Positions 25,719 through 34,237 are shown, counted from the first letter of the stretch. The stretch: 64,000 nt of DNA from Streptomyces sp. CB02261 (GCF_001905665.1 NZ_LIVX01000001.1:496001-560000); one strand, 5' to 3'. Numbers and translations: made by a program. The notes: generated by a model from the letters alone, not told the origin.

Positions 25719-27159
25719 CCCGCAGCCACTCCCCCAGCGGCAGCCGGGTCGCGCCGCCCTCGATCCGGGCGACGACCGCGGGGTCGTCCAGGTGGACGGT
25801 GCCGACGGACGGCTCGCGCTCCTTCACGTCGATCACGTACGCGTCGAAGACCTCGCCGACCCGCTCCCGCATCAGGGCCGCCTCGACGATGTCGACGCTC
25901 TCGCGCTCGACGGCGTTGGCGCGGCGCGAGCCCGCGGCCATCTCGTCGGGGAGGGCGGGCAGGGCGGCCCGTACCCACTCGGGCGGTTCGTCGCCCGCGA
26001 CCGCCGCCACGCACAGCTCGCCCGCGTAACGGTCCACGAGCCGCCGCAGCGGCGCGGTGCAGTGGGTGTACTCGTCGGCGACGGCGGCGTGCACGGCGGG
26101 CGTGGGGACGTGCCCGTCGGTGAAGACGGTGTACCCGGCGCCGCGCAGCAGGGTGGTGCACTCCTGGAGGAAGGCGGCGTGGCGCGGGTTCGTCGGGTCG
26201 GCGGCGCGGACGACGTCCGCGTACGAGACGTGGTGCGGCCAGGGGACGCCGAGGGCCTCCGCGGAGCGGCGCAGGCGGGCGACGGCGCCGTCGGGGGCGG
26301 TGGGGAGGGTGCGCAGGATGCCGGTGCCGGCGGCGGTCATGAGGTCGGCGGCGGCCATGCCGGTGAGGAGGGAGATCTGCGCGTTCCAGCCGTCGGCGGG
26401 GAGCGGGGCCCGGTAGGCGAGGGAGTAGGTGGGGTCGTGGGGGTCGGATGGAACGTCCGTGTGGTCGGGGCCGCGCTCGCCGCGCGGGCTCTGCTCGACG
26501 ATCTCCTGCTCGGGGACGTTGAGGGAGATTCCGCCGCGCTCGGCTTCGAGGGCCTCGCGGAGCCGGCCGATCTCACGGAGCAGGGCCAGCGGCTCCTCGG
26601 CCGTGCCGCTGTCGATCTGCCGCTGCACGCCCGCGTAGTCGAGTTTGGCGCGGCTGCGGACGAGGGCGCGGCGGACGTCGGTGGCGACGCGGCGCCCCTC
26701 GGCGTCGAGGTCGATCCGCCACAGCAGGGCGGGGCGGGGTTCACCGGGGAGGAGGCTGGCGGCGCCCTCGGACAGGACGGCGGGGTGGAGCGGGATCCGG
26801 CCGTCGGGGAAGTAGAGGGTGAGGGCGCGCCGGTGGGCCTCGGCGTCGAGGGCGGAGCCGGGGGTGACGAAGGCGGCGACGTCGGCGATGGCGTAGTGGA
26901 CGCGGTAGCCGCCGTCGGCCCGGCGGGCCAGGTGCATGGCCTGGTCGAGGTCGGTGGAGGTGGGCGGGTCGACGGTGAAGAACGGCAGGTCGGTGGCGTC
27001 GTGCGCGGGGAGCCGGGGGGCCTTGGCGGCGGCCTCGGCCTCGGCGAGGACGGCGGGCGGGAAGCCCTCGGGGATCGCGAGCTCGGTACGGAGTGCGCGC
27101 AGGGCGGCCCGCAGCGGAGCCTCGGCTGCGCCGGTCACGTGAATGTGGCGGCGGGGCAT
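25663..27159 (-). CDS. RNB-domain (RNase II/R family) ribonuclease
   Basis: 3'-5' exoribonuclease-like protein, 498 residues. The RNB catalytic start is visible as LPFFTVDPPTSTDLDQAMHLAR (Asp ligands, about 58-79), followed by GYRVHYAIADVAAFVTPGS, LYFPDGRIPLHPAVLSEGAASLLPG and, near the end, YTHCTAPLRRLVDRYAGELCVAA. N-terminal cold-shock domains are absent, giving the short actinobacterial form; a short C-terminal S1-like part remains. The ATG at 27159 gives MPRRHIHVTG. Probable role: RNA turnover. Divergent from yaaA. Confidence 0.92.
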   Translation of the reverse strand: MPRRHIHVTGAAEAPLRAALRALRTELAIPEGFPPAVLAEAEAAAKAPRLPAHDATDLPFFTVDPPTSTDLDQAMHLARRADGGYRVHYAIADVAAFVTPGSALDAEAHRRALTLYFPDGRIPLHPAVLSEGAASLLPGEPRPALLWRIDLDAEGRRVATDVRRALVRSRAKLDYAGVQRQIDSGTAEEPLALLREIGRLREALEAERGGISLNVPEQEIVEQSPRGERGPDHTDVPSDPHDPTYSLAYRAPLPADGWNAQISLLTGMAAADLMTAAGTGILRTLPTAPDGAVARLRRSAEALGVPWPHHVSYADVVRAADPTNPRHAAFLQECTTLLRGAGYTVFTDGHVPTPAVHAAVADEYTHCTAPLRRLVDRYAGELCVAAVAGDEPPEWVRAALPALPDEMAAGSRRANAVERESVDIVEAALMRERVGEVFDAYVIDVKEREPSVGTVHLDDPAVVARIEGGATRLPLGEWLRVRLTEADPGAAKVLFAPA

Positions 27160-27290
27160 GGACCGAGCGTAGGGCGGGGTTCCGGGTGCGGCACCCTGAA
27201 CGGCCGTACGGCGGGGAAGGGGCGCCGCGCTTTGTAGTCTTGACGGCCGGGGCCGCACCCCCGATCCCGTACGGACGAAGGAGAACCACC

Positions 27291-28058
27291 GTGCTCGTGC
27301 TGTTGCCGCCCTCCGAGGGCAAGGCCTCCTCGGGGCGCGGGGCGCCGCTCAAGCCGGAGTCGCTGTCCCTGCCGGGGCTCGCGGGGGCGCGGGCGGCGGT
27401 CCTGGACGAGCTGGTCGAGCTGTGCGCGGCCGACGAGGAGAAGGCGCGGGAGGTCCTCGGTCTGAGCGAGGGCCTGCGGGGTGAGGTCGCCAAGAACGTG
27501 GAGCTGCGGACGGCGGGCGCGCGCCCGGCCGGCGAGATCTACACGGGCGTCCTGTACGACGCGCTGGGTCTGGCGACGCTGGACGCGACGGCCAGGAAGC
27601 GCGCGGGGCGGTCGCTGCTGGTGTTCTCGGGGCTGTGGGGCGCGGTCCGGGTGACGGACCGGATTCCGTCGTACCGCTGCTCGATGGGGGTCAAGCTGCC
27701 GGGGCTCGGCGCGCTGGGCGCGCACTGGCGCGGCGCGATGGCGTCCGTCCTCCCGGAGGCGGCCGGGGACGGTCTGGTCCTGGACCTGCGGTCGTCGGCG
27801 TACGCGTCGGCCTGGAAGCCGAAGGGTGAGGTGGCGGCGCGGACGGCGACCGTACGGGTGCTGCACGCGCCGACCCGGAAGGTGGTCAGTCACTTCAACA
27901 AGGCGACGAAGGGGCGGATCGTGCGGAGCCTCCTGGAGGCGGGCGCGGCCCCGCGCTCGCCGGAGGAGCTGGTGGTGACGCTGCGGGACCTGGGGTACGT
28001 GGTGGAGGAGGCCGGGAAGGCGGGGGCGCTGGACGTGCTGGTGGACGAGATCCACTAG
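27291..28058 (+). CDS. yaaA: YaaA-family peroxide-stress protein
   Basis: 255 residues, DUF328/UPF0246. The GTG start at 27291 with AAGGAG upstream gives VLVLLPPSEGKASSGRG, the exact opening of the family. Also visible are LFSGLWGAVRVTDRIPSYRCSMGVKLPG, the conserved middle, and KVVSHFNKATKGRIVRSLL. In E. coli YaaA lowers intracellular free iron during peroxide stress and binds DNA; iron limitation would fit the iron theme of the window, but no iron box is seen here. Confidence 0.93.
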   Translation: MLVLLPPSEGKASSGRGAPLKPESLSLPGLAGARAAVLDELVELCAADEEKAREVLGLSEGLRGEVAKNVELRTAGARPAGEIYTGVLYDALGLATLDATARKRAGRSLLVFSGLWGAVRVTDRIPSYRCSMGVKLPGLGALGAHWRGAMASVLPEAAGDGLVLDLRSSAYASAWKPKGEVAARTATVRVLHAPTRKVVSHFNKATKGRIVRSLLEAGAAPRSPEELVVTLRDLGYVVEEAGKAGALDVLVDEIH

Positions 28059-28078
28059 GCCGTGGCCGGGAAGTAGCT

Positions 28079-28128
28079 CCTGGCACGCGACGCCTGGCAC
28101 GCGCTCGCCGCGTGACCGTCACGCGGCG
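28079..28128. promoter_or_regulatory. Direct repeat and perfect 23-base palindrome downstream of yaaA
   Basis: CCTGGCACGCG is repeated at 28079-28089 and 28093-28103. Just after it a perfect palindrome with 11-base arms CGCCGCGTGAC about a single C spans 28106-28128. It may terminate yaaA transcripts, or be an operator for the aldolase gene 76 bases on. Confidence 0.55.
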
Positions 28129-28146
28129 GCCGACGGGCCCCACGCT

Positions 28147-28172
28147 GTTGCGCATGCTGCAACGCTCGTTGC
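28147..28172. promoter_or_regulatory. Alternating GTTGC/GCAAC half-sites in front of the KDPG aldolase gene
   Basis: GTTGC (28147-28151), GCAAC (28159-28163) and GTTGC (28168-28172) form two overlapping dyads with spacers of 7 and 4 bases, 32 bases before the ATG. This is a plausible binding site for an IclR- or LacI-type sugar-acid regulator. Confidence 0.5.
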
Positions 28173-28203
28173 GGGTGATGCCTCACCCCGGCAGGATGAG
28201 GCC

Positions 28204-28827
28204 ATGACGAGCGTGTTCGATCTTGCCCCGGGAACCCCCGTCGTTCCGGTCGTCGTGATCGAGGACGCCGCCGACGCCGTGCCCCTGGCGCGTGCTCTCG
28301 TGGCCGGCGGGCTGCCGCTGATCGAGGTCACCCTGCGTACCCCGGCCGCGCTCGACGCCGTCCGCGCCATCGCGGCCGAGGTGCCGGACGCGGTCGTCGG
28401 CGCGGGGACGGTCGTCTCGGCGGCCGGGGTCGCGGACGCGGTCGGCGCCGGGGCCCGGTTCCTCGTCAGCCCCGGGTGGACCGGGCGGCTGCTCGGCGCG
28501 ATGCGCGAGTCGGGCGTGCCGTTCCTGCCGGGGGTGTCGACGGCCTCGGAGGTCGTGGCCCTGCTCGAACAGGGCGTGGACGCCATGAAGTTCTTCCCGG
28601 CCGAGGCGGCGGGGGGCGTCCCGTACCTGAAGTCCCTGGCGGGACCGCTCCCCCGGGCACGGTTCTGCCCGACCGGCGGCGTCTCCCTCGCCTCCGCCCC
28701 CTCCTATCTGACCCTGCCGAACGTCGGCTGCGTCGGCGGTACGTGGATGCTTCCGCCCGACGCCCTCGCGGCCCGCGACTGGGGCCGGGTCGAGACCCTC
28801 GCCCGGGAGGCCGCGGGGCTGCGCTGA
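28204..28827 (+). CDS. eda: KDPG/KHG aldolase
   Basis: Splits 2-keto-3-deoxy-6-phosphogluconate to pyruvate and glyceraldehyde-3-phosphate (or acts on 4-hydroxy-2-oxoglutarate). 207 residues, the usual size. The class I Schiff-base Lys is K129 in VDAMKFFPAEAAGG. The general-base Glu lies in LIEVTLRT (about 41), and CPTGGVSL and VGGTWMLPP bind phosphate. Start ATG 28204 is clear. It stands alone without a kinase or dehydratase, so the pathway partner genes are elsewhere. Confidence 0.93.
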   Translation: MTSVFDLAPGTPVVPVVVIEDAADAVPLARALVAGGLPLIEVTLRTPAALDAVRAIAAEVPDAVVGAGTVVSAAGVADAVGAGARFLVSPGWTGRLLGAMRESGVPFLPGVSTASEVVALLEQGVDAMKFFPAEAAGGVPYLKSLAGPLPRARFCPTGGVSLASAPSYLTLPNVGCVGGTWMLPPDALAARDWGRVETLAREAAGLR

Positions 28828-28892
28828 CGCGGGCGTCCCCTCGATTCCCCGTCCCTGTCCCCTGTCCCCCGGCCCCCTGACGGCCTGCGTGA

Positions 28893-29699
28893 TCAGGCGG
28901 GCGCGGACTCGAACTCCACCCCGAGGTGATCCGTCACCGGGCGGTAGCCGAGGCGCTGGTAGAGGGCGTTGCTCGTGGGGTTGGCCAGGTCGGTGAAGAG
29001 CAGGACGTGGTCGGCGCCGGCGTCCAGGGCGGCCCGGCCGGCGGCCGCGGTGACTCCCGCCGCGTGGCCCCTGCCACGGTCGGCGGGCGGCGTGTAGACG
29101 AGGTGGACGCGAGCCTGGCCCTCGATCACGCGGGAGACGGCCGCCATCGCGACCGGACGGCCGTCGGGGGTCTCCCAGAGCAGCAGCCGCCCCTCGGAGA
29201 TCCGCTCGGTGACCGGCGCCGTGAAGTCCTGCTCCGGGTCCTCCCCGATGTCCCGCGCGAACGCGCGCGCCCAGGCGGCCGCGAGCGGGATGTCCGCCCC
29301 GCCGGCGACCCGGGCCCGGCCCTCGGGGGCGGGGTCCGGCGGGGTCGGCTCGCCGAGCCGGAAGAGCCGCATCCGGACGACGGGCGTCCAGGGGCGGCCC
29401 GAGGCCTCCGCGTACGCCTCCACCGCCGCCGTCTCGCCGCGCAGCTCGGTCGGCTCCGTGCCCGCCGGGAAGACGAGGGCGCGGGCGGCGTCGACGGTCA
29501 TCGCCCCGAACGCGGGCACGCGGGGCGGCGACTCGGCGAACACGCCCGTGACACGGCCGTCGGGCTCGGCCCACCAGCCGAGCCGGTCGGCCCGGTCCAT
29601 GAGCGTCAGCACGGCGGTGTTGCGGGTGGGCTCGGCGGCGAGGTGATCCGCCGCGGCGGTACGGAACGCGGTGGCGTCCTCGGTGAAGTGCCAGGTCAT
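28893..29699 (-). CDS. GNAT-family N-acetyltransferase
   Basis: 268 residues. The C-terminal 140 form the GNAT fold: VAMAAVSRVIEGQARVHLVYTPPADRGRGHAAGVTAAAG, with R-G-R-G-H-A as the acetyl-CoA pyrophosphate loop, then HVLLFTDLANPTSNALYQRLGYRPVTDHLGVEF. The N-terminal half is a divergent GNAT-like or helper domain (LGWWAEPDGRVTGVFAESPP). Substrate unknown. The ATG at 29699 gives MTWHFTEDATAFRTAA. Confidence 0.88.
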   Translation of the reverse strand: MTWHFTEDATAFRTAAADHLAAEPTRNTAVLTLMDRADRLGWWAEPDGRVTGVFAESPPRVPAFGAMTVDAARALVFPAGTEPTELRGETAAVEAYAEASGRPWTPVVRMRLFRLGEPTPPDPAPEGRARVAGGADIPLAAAWARAFARDIGEDPEQDFTAPVTERISEGRLLLWETPDGRPVAMAAVSRVIEGQARVHLVYTPPADRGRGHAAGVTAAAGRAALDAGADHVLLFTDLANPTSNALYQRLGYRPVTDHLGVEFESAPA

Positions 29700-29777
29700 G
29701 ACGGGATGGTGGTACGGGGCCTGGGCGTCCCGCCACCCCTTTGCCGGCGTCGGGGGCCCAGGCGCAAGGTTCTCGGC

Positions 29778-29853
29778 ACTCGGGCGCTCGGGCGCTCAGG
29801 GACTCACGTCCCAGGTCGTCAGGCGCTCAGGTCCGCAGGCCTCAGGCCCTCAG
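29778..29853. repeat. About 8-bp tandem repeat array continuing a gene end
   Basis: Read on the minus strand, units CCTGAGGG, CCTGAGG, CCTGCGGA, CCTGAGCG, CCTGACGA, CCTGGGAC..., CCCTGAGCG, CCCGAGCG and CCCGAGTG follow one another. The first units are the last codons and stop (Leu-Arg-Ala-stop) of the RNase H/phosphatase gene. Most units keep a TGA. Confidence 0.65.
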
Positions 29854-31410
29854 GTGCGAGGTGTCGTTGAGGAGCCGCACGGAGGCGTTGCCGTCGGCGT
29901 AGTAGGCCACGGCGGAGATCGACGCGGCCGACAGCTCCATCCGGAACAGCGACTCCGGCGGGGCGCCGAGGGCCAGCCGGACCAGGGTCTTGATCGGCGT
30001 GACATGGGTGACGAGGAGCACGGTACGGCCCGCGTGGGCGGCGGTCAGCCGGTCCCGGGTCGCGGCGACCCGGCGGGCGACGGCCGCGAAGCTCTCGCCG
30101 CCGCCGGTGGGCGCGGCCTTCGGGGAGGCGAGCCAGGCGTCGAGGTCCTCCGGGTGGCGCTCCCTGACCTCGGCGAAGGTCAGCCCCTCCCACGCACCGA
30201 AGTCCGTCTCGCGCAGGCCCTGTTCGATCCGCACGTCGAGGCCGAGGCGAGCGGCGACGGCGGCGGCGGTCTGCCGGCAGCGGGTCAGCGGGGAGCTGAT
30301 GATCTCCTGGACGGTGCCGCGCGCGGCGAGCGCCTCGGCGACGGCCCGGGCCTGCCGCAGCCCGGCCTCCGACAGCTCGGGGTCGGTGCCGCCGCTTCCC
30401 GAGAACCGCTTCTCGGGCGTGAGCGCGGTCTCGCCGTGCCGCAGCAGCACGAACGTGGCGGGCGCCCCCATGTCAGGCCCCCCGGACCAGCCCTGGCGGG
30501 GGGCGGGCGCGGGGGCGGCGGCCTGCGGCGACGCGGAGGGGAGGACCGTATCGGCCCCCGGGGCCTGCGGCGGCGGGACGACCGTGCCGGACGTCGAAGC
30601 CTGCGGCGACGCGGGCGAGGCTACCCCGGACCCCGAGGCCCGCGGCGGCACCGCAGAGACGGCCGACTCGGACCCCGAGGCCTGCTGCGACGCCGACGCG
30701 ACTGCCGACTCGGACCCCGAGGCGGAGTCGCCGAACAGTGCGGTGTCACCGAACAGAGCGGGCACGTCGTCGCCGGTGGCCGGCGCTGTCCGGCCCGTCG
30801 CGGCGCCGTCCGCGCCGGACCCCGTGGCCGTGGTCGTACCCGTGAGGCCCGCGAGTGCCGCGCGGGCGCGGGCCGCGCCCGCTGCCGCGTCTCCGGGCGG
30901 GCCCGACGGGGGCGGGGCGGCGGCGTTGCGGGCGGCGGAGGCGTCCAGGGCGGCCGTCGAGGCGGACGGCTCCCACTGCCGGCCGCGCTTGCCCGCGTCC
31001 ATCGCCTCGTTCGCGAGCCGGTCCGCGTGCTTGTTGCGCTCGCGCGGGATCCACTCGTAGCGGACCCGGCCCGCCGGGAAGACCCGGCCGGCCTCGGCGG
31101 CGAGCGGCTTCATGTCGGGGTGCTTGATCTTCCAGCGGCCGGACATCTGCTCGACGACCAGCTTGGAGTCCATGCGGACGTGGACGGTGGCGTCGGGGAA
31201 CAGTTCCCTGGCCACCTTGAGGCCCGCCACGAGGCCCTTGTACTCGGCGACGTTGTTGGTCGCCACGCCGATGTACTCGGCCGCCTCCGCGAGCGTCTCG
31301 CCCGTGACGGGGTCCAGGACGACCGCCCCGTAGCCGGCGGGGCCCGGGTTGCCCCGGGAGCCCCCGTCGGCCTCGACGATCAGCTCTCGCGAAGACGGAG
31401 GGACGGACAT
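29842..31410 (-). CDS. Bifunctional RNase H / acid phosphatase with long linker
   Basis: 522 residues. Residues 1-140 form a type I RNase H: IVEADGGSRGNPGPAGYGAV, EYIGVATNNVAEYKGLV, MDSKLVVEQMSG and RNKHADRLANEAMD give the catalytic D, E, D, D. Residues 325-520 form a histidine-phosphatase (CobC-like alpha-ribazole or acid phosphatase) domain with FVLLRHGETALTPEKR and VTHVTPIKTLV. Between them is a roughly 180-residue Ala/Ser/Pro linker containing repeats such as ASGSESAV and SPQAS; this linker looks longer than in most Streptomyces homologues. The ATG overlaps the TAA of the upstream zinc-ribbon gene (TAATG). The fusion is typical of actinobacteria. Confidence 0.93.
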   Translation of the reverse strand: MSVPPSSRELIVEADGGSRGNPGPAGYGAVVLDPVTGETLAEAAEYIGVATNNVAEYKGLVAGLKVARELFPDATVHVRMDSKLVVEQMSGRWKIKHPDMKPLAAEAGRVFPAGRVRYEWIPRERNKHADRLANEAMDAGKRGRQWEPSASTAALDASAARNAAAPPPSGPPGDAAAGAARARAALAGLTGTTTATGSGADGAATGRTAPATGDDVPALFGDTALFGDSASGSESAVASASQQASGSESAVSAVPPRASGSGVASPASPQASTSGTVVPPPQAPGADTVLPSASPQAAAPAPAPRQGWSGGPDMGAPATFVLLRHGETALTPEKRFSGSGGTDPELSEAGLRQARAVAEALAARGTVQEIISSPLTRCRQTAAAVAARLGLDVRIEQGLRETDFGAWEGLTFAEVRERHPEDLDAWLASPKAAPTGGGESFAAVARRVAATRDRLTAAHAGRTVLLVTHVTPIKTLVRLALGAPPESLFRMELSAASISAVAYYADGNASVRLLNDTSHLRA

Positions 31411-32153
31411 TACAGGCCGGACTCCGACGTGCGGACGAGGATGCGGCGGCAGTTCTCGCAGCGGACGACCGTGTCGGGGGCGGCGGCACGGACCTCGTTG
31501 AGCTCGGTGATGTTGAGCTCGATGTGGCAGCCCTCGCACTTGCGCTGGTAGAGCCGGGCCGCGCCGACGCCGCCCTGCTGCTCGCGCAGCTTCTCGTACA
31601 GCTTGAGGAGGTCGGCCGGGACGGAGCCCGCGACGAGCTCGCGCTCCTTCGCCACGGACGCCTCCTCGGCGTCCAGCTGCCCCTCGGCGGCGTCGCGCCG
31701 GGCGGTGGCGTCGTCGGTCTTGGCCTGGACGGCGGAGACCCGCTCGGTCAGCTCGGCAAGGCGCTCCTGGATGGACTCGCGGCGCTCCATGACCTCGAGG
31801 ACGATCTCCTCAAGGTCGCCCTGCCGCTTGGCGAGGGAGACGATCTCGCGCTGGAGGTTCTCCAGGTCCTTCGGGGAGGACACGGCGCCGGAGTCGAGGC
31901 GCTGCTGGTCGCGCGCGGCCCGCTGGCGGACCTGGTCGACGTCCTGCTCGGCCTTGGTCTGCTCACGGCCGCAGTCGCTCTCCTCGGTCTGCGCGGCGAC
32001 GAGCAGGTCGCGCAGCTGGGTGAGGTCCTTGGTCAGCGACTCGATCTCGGCGTGCTCGGGCAGCGACCGGCGCTTGTGCGCGAGCTGCTGGAGGCGGACG
32101 TCCAGGCCCTGGACGTCGAGGAGGCGGATCTGGTCGGCGGGCGCGGCGTTCAG
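31410..32153 (-). CDS. C4-type zinc-ribbon, coiled-coil nucleic-acid-binding protein
   Basis: 247 residues. Two long coiled-coil helices (about 20-185) precede a zinc ribbon with CEGCHIELNITELNEV and CENCRRIL (four Cys). The family (DUF/ zf-RING_7) is predicted to bind nucleic acid and almost always sits between Nif3 and the RNase H/phosphatase gene in actinobacteria. No ATG, GTG or TTG is near the conserved start LNAAPADQIRLLDVQ; the CTG at 32153 has TGGAG seven bases upstream and overlaps the nif3 TGA as CTGA. I therefore call a CTG start. The stop overlaps the next gene as TAATG. Confidence 0.88.
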   Translation of the reverse strand: MNAAPADQIRLLDVQGLDVRLQQLAHKRRSLPEHAEIESLTKDLTQLRDLLVAAQTEESDCGREQTKAEQDVDQVRQRAARDQQRLDSGAVSSPKDLENLQREIVSLAKRQGDLEEIVLEVMERRESIQERLAELTERVSAVQAKTDDATARRDAAEGQLDAEEASVAKERELVAGSVPADLLKLYEKLREQQGGVGAARLYQRKCEGCHIELNITELNEVRAAAPDTVVRCENCRRILVRTSESGL

Positions 32154-32968
32154 TTGGGGGCTCCAGGGGAGGTGTGATGGGAGGACCAGGGGTCGGTGAC
32201 CGTCTTCGAGACGTGGACGCGGAGGTCCCAGCCGTGGCGGTCGGAGATCTCGTCGAGCTGGGTGGCGGCCTGCTGGCACCAGGGCCACTCGGTGGCCCAG
32301 TGCGCGGCGTCGACCAGGCCCAGCGGAGAGTGCTGGGTGGCCTCGGAGACGGGGTGGTGGCGCAGGTCGGCGGTGAGGAAGGCGTCCACGCCTGCGGCCC
32401 GTACGGCGTCGAAGAGGCTGTCGCCGGAGCCGCCGCTGACGGCGACGCGGCGGACGGTCATGCCGGGGTCGCCGGCCACCCGGATGCCCTGCGCGGTGGC
32501 GGGCAGCCGCTTCGCGGCGCGCGCGGCGAACTCGGCGAGGGTCTCGGGGTGGTCGAGCTCGCAGATCCGGCCGAGGTTGTTCTCGGGGACGAGGGGGCCG
32601 GTGATCCGCAGGTCGAGGGCGCCGGCGAGGGCGTCGGAGACGCCGGGGTCGGCGGTGTCGGCGTTGGTGTGCGCGACGTGGAGGGCGATGTCGTGCTTGA
32701 TGAGGCCGTGCACGACGCGGCCCTTGAAGTGGCCGGCCGCGACCGTGGTCGTACCGCGCAGGTAGAGCGGGTGGTGGGTGACGATCAGGTCGGCGCCGAG
32801 GGCGATCGCCTCGTCGGCGATCTCCTGGACGGGGTCGACGGCGAAGAGCACGCGGGTGACCTGGGCGTCGGGGTCGCCGCAGACGGTGCCGACGGCGTCC
32901 CACGACTCGGCCCGCTCGGGTGGCCAGAGGGCGTCGAGCGCGGCGGTGACTTCAGACAGACGGGGCAC
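32150..32968 (-). CDS. Nif3-like dinuclear-metal hexameric protein
   Basis: 272 residues of the NIF3/DUF34 (YbgI) family, possibly a metal insertase or GTP cyclohydrolase-like protein. Metal motifs are VTHHPLYLRG (His pair), AHTNADTAD and DAAHWATEWP. The opening MPRLSEVTAALDALWPPERAESWDAVG is characteristic. First gene of a three-gene coupled operon (CTGA and TAATG overlaps) with the zinc-ribbon and RNase H/phosphatase proteins. A nine-G run lies about 50 bases upstream. Confidence 0.92.
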   Translation of the reverse strand: MPRLSEVTAALDALWPPERAESWDAVGTVCGDPDAQVTRVLFAVDPVQEIADEAIALGADLIVTHHPLYLRGTTTVAAGHFKGRVVHGLIKHDIALHVAHTNADTADPGVSDALAGALDLRITGPLVPENNLGRICELDHPETLAEFAARAAKRLPATAQGIRVAGDPGMTVRRVAVSGGSGDSLFDAVRAAGVDAFLTADLRHHPVSEATQHSPLGLVDAAHWATEWPWCQQAATQLDEISDRHGWDLRVHVSKTVTDPWSSHHTSPGAPN

Positions 32969-33082
32969 GGGGAAAGGCTACCTGGCTTCTTTTCGCGCCT
33001 GGACCGGCAGCGCCCTCGCGGGGGGGGGCGGCGGCCCGCCGTCGGAGCCGGTCGACGGCGGGTCGCGGTGACCGGACGGAGC

Positions 33083-33116
33083 GAAGCCCTGGCGTCGCTT
33101 CCGGCGCCAGGGCTTC
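33083..33116 (-). terminator. Hairpin terminator of the siderophore-binding lipoprotein gene
   Basis: GAAGCCCTGGCG (33083-33094) and CGCCAGGGCTTC (33105-33116) form a perfect 12-base stem with a 10-base loop, 25 bases past the stop codon of the gene on the minus strand. Confidence 0.75.
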
Positions 33117-33140
33117 TGCCACCCCGGGTGGCGGGTCCTG

Positions 33141-34172
33141 CTACTTGACGAGGTCGGCGCGCAGGTCGTCGAGGACGCTGTTCGCGGCGGTCACGCCGAG
33201 GCCGAGGTACCAGGTCTCGTCCGGGACGTCCTTCGCCCGGCCGGCCTTGACCGCCGTGAGGTTCTTCCAGAGCGGGTTGGCCTGGGCGGTGTCCTTCTTG
33301 GTGGCCTTGGCGTCGCCGTACACGCCGGTGAAGATCCAGTCGGCGTCCGCCTGGTCGATCTTCTCCGGGCTGATCTCGGCGGCGAGTTCGTCGATCCGCT
33401 GGTTCGCGGGCCGGGGCAGGCCGGCGTCCTCGAGGATGGTGCCGATGAAGGACGCCTTGGCGTAGAGGCGGATCTTGCCGGGGAGGTAGCGGACCATGGA
33501 GATGGTCGGCTTGTCCGGTCCGATGTCCGTGCCGAGCTGCTTCGCCTTGGTCTCGTACGCGGCGAGCTTGGCCTTCGCCTCGGCGGTCCTGTCGAGCGCG
33601 GCGGCGTTGAGGAGGTAGTTCTCCTTCCAGGTGAAGCCCGGGCGGATGGAGAACACGGTCGGCGCGATCTTCGACAGTTCGTCGTACTTGTCGGCGGCGC
33701 GCAGCTGGCTGCCGAGGATCAGGTCGGGCTGGAGGTTGGCGATGGCCTCCAGGTTGAGGTTGTTGATGGTGCCGACGGACTTCGGGGTGCCGGCGTCCTT
33801 CTTGAGGTAGCCGGGGATGCCGTCGTCGCCCTCGGAGGGGGCGTAGCCGACGGGCTGGATGCCGAGCGAGACGACGTTGTCGAGCTCGCCGACGTCGAGG
33901 ACGACGACCCGCTTGGGGGCGGACTTCAGCTCGGTGGTGCCGAGGGCGTGGGTCAGGGTGCGGGGGAACTGGCCCGCCTTCGCGTCCGTCCCCATGGCCG
34001 CGGTCTTGGCGGCCGCGTCGCCGAAGTCCTTGCCGCCGGTGGCGACGTCCTTCTTCTTGCCCGTGTCCTTCGCGGAGGCGTCGGATCCTCCGTCGCCTCC
34101 TCCGCAGGCCGCGAGCGAGAGCGAGGCGGCGAGGGCGACGACGGCGGCGGTGCCGCGGCGGCGGAGGGACAT
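33141..34172 (-). CDS. Iron-siderophore ABC transporter substrate-binding lipoprotein
   Basis: Captures ferric siderophores outside the membrane for an ABC importer; 343 residues. Signal peptide with lipobox LSLAACGGGD (Cys about 23), then a charged linker of about 45 residues, then a FecB/FhuD-type bi-lobed domain: KRVVVLDVGELDNVVSLGIQPVGYAP, LEAIANLQPDLILGSQLRA, LYAKASFIGTILEDAGLPRP, and the end VTAANSVLDDLRADL. No permease or ATPase gene is adjacent, so it must work with a transporter elsewhere. An iron box lies 66 bases upstream, so iron repression is expected. Confidence 0.92.
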   Translation of the reverse strand: MSLRRRGTAAVVALAASLSLAACGGGDGGSDASAKDTGKKKDVATGGKDFGDAAAKTAAMGTDAKAGQFPRTLTHALGTTELKSAPKRVVVLDVGELDNVVSLGIQPVGYAPSEGDDGIPGYLKKDAGTPKSVGTINNLNLEAIANLQPDLILGSQLRAADKYDELSKIAPTVFSIRPGFTWKENYLLNAAALDRTAEAKAKLAAYETKAKQLGTDIGPDKPTISMVRYLPGKIRLYAKASFIGTILEDAGLPRPANQRIDELAAEISPEKIDQADADWIFTGVYGDAKATKKDTAQANPLWKNLTAVKAGRAKDVPDETWYLGLGVTAANSVLDDLRADLVK

Positions 34173-34237
34173 GAGAAGGCTCCTGTACGTGTCCTGGCGG
34201 GGATACGGGCGCGACCGTCCGGAGCCACAGGCTCCGT

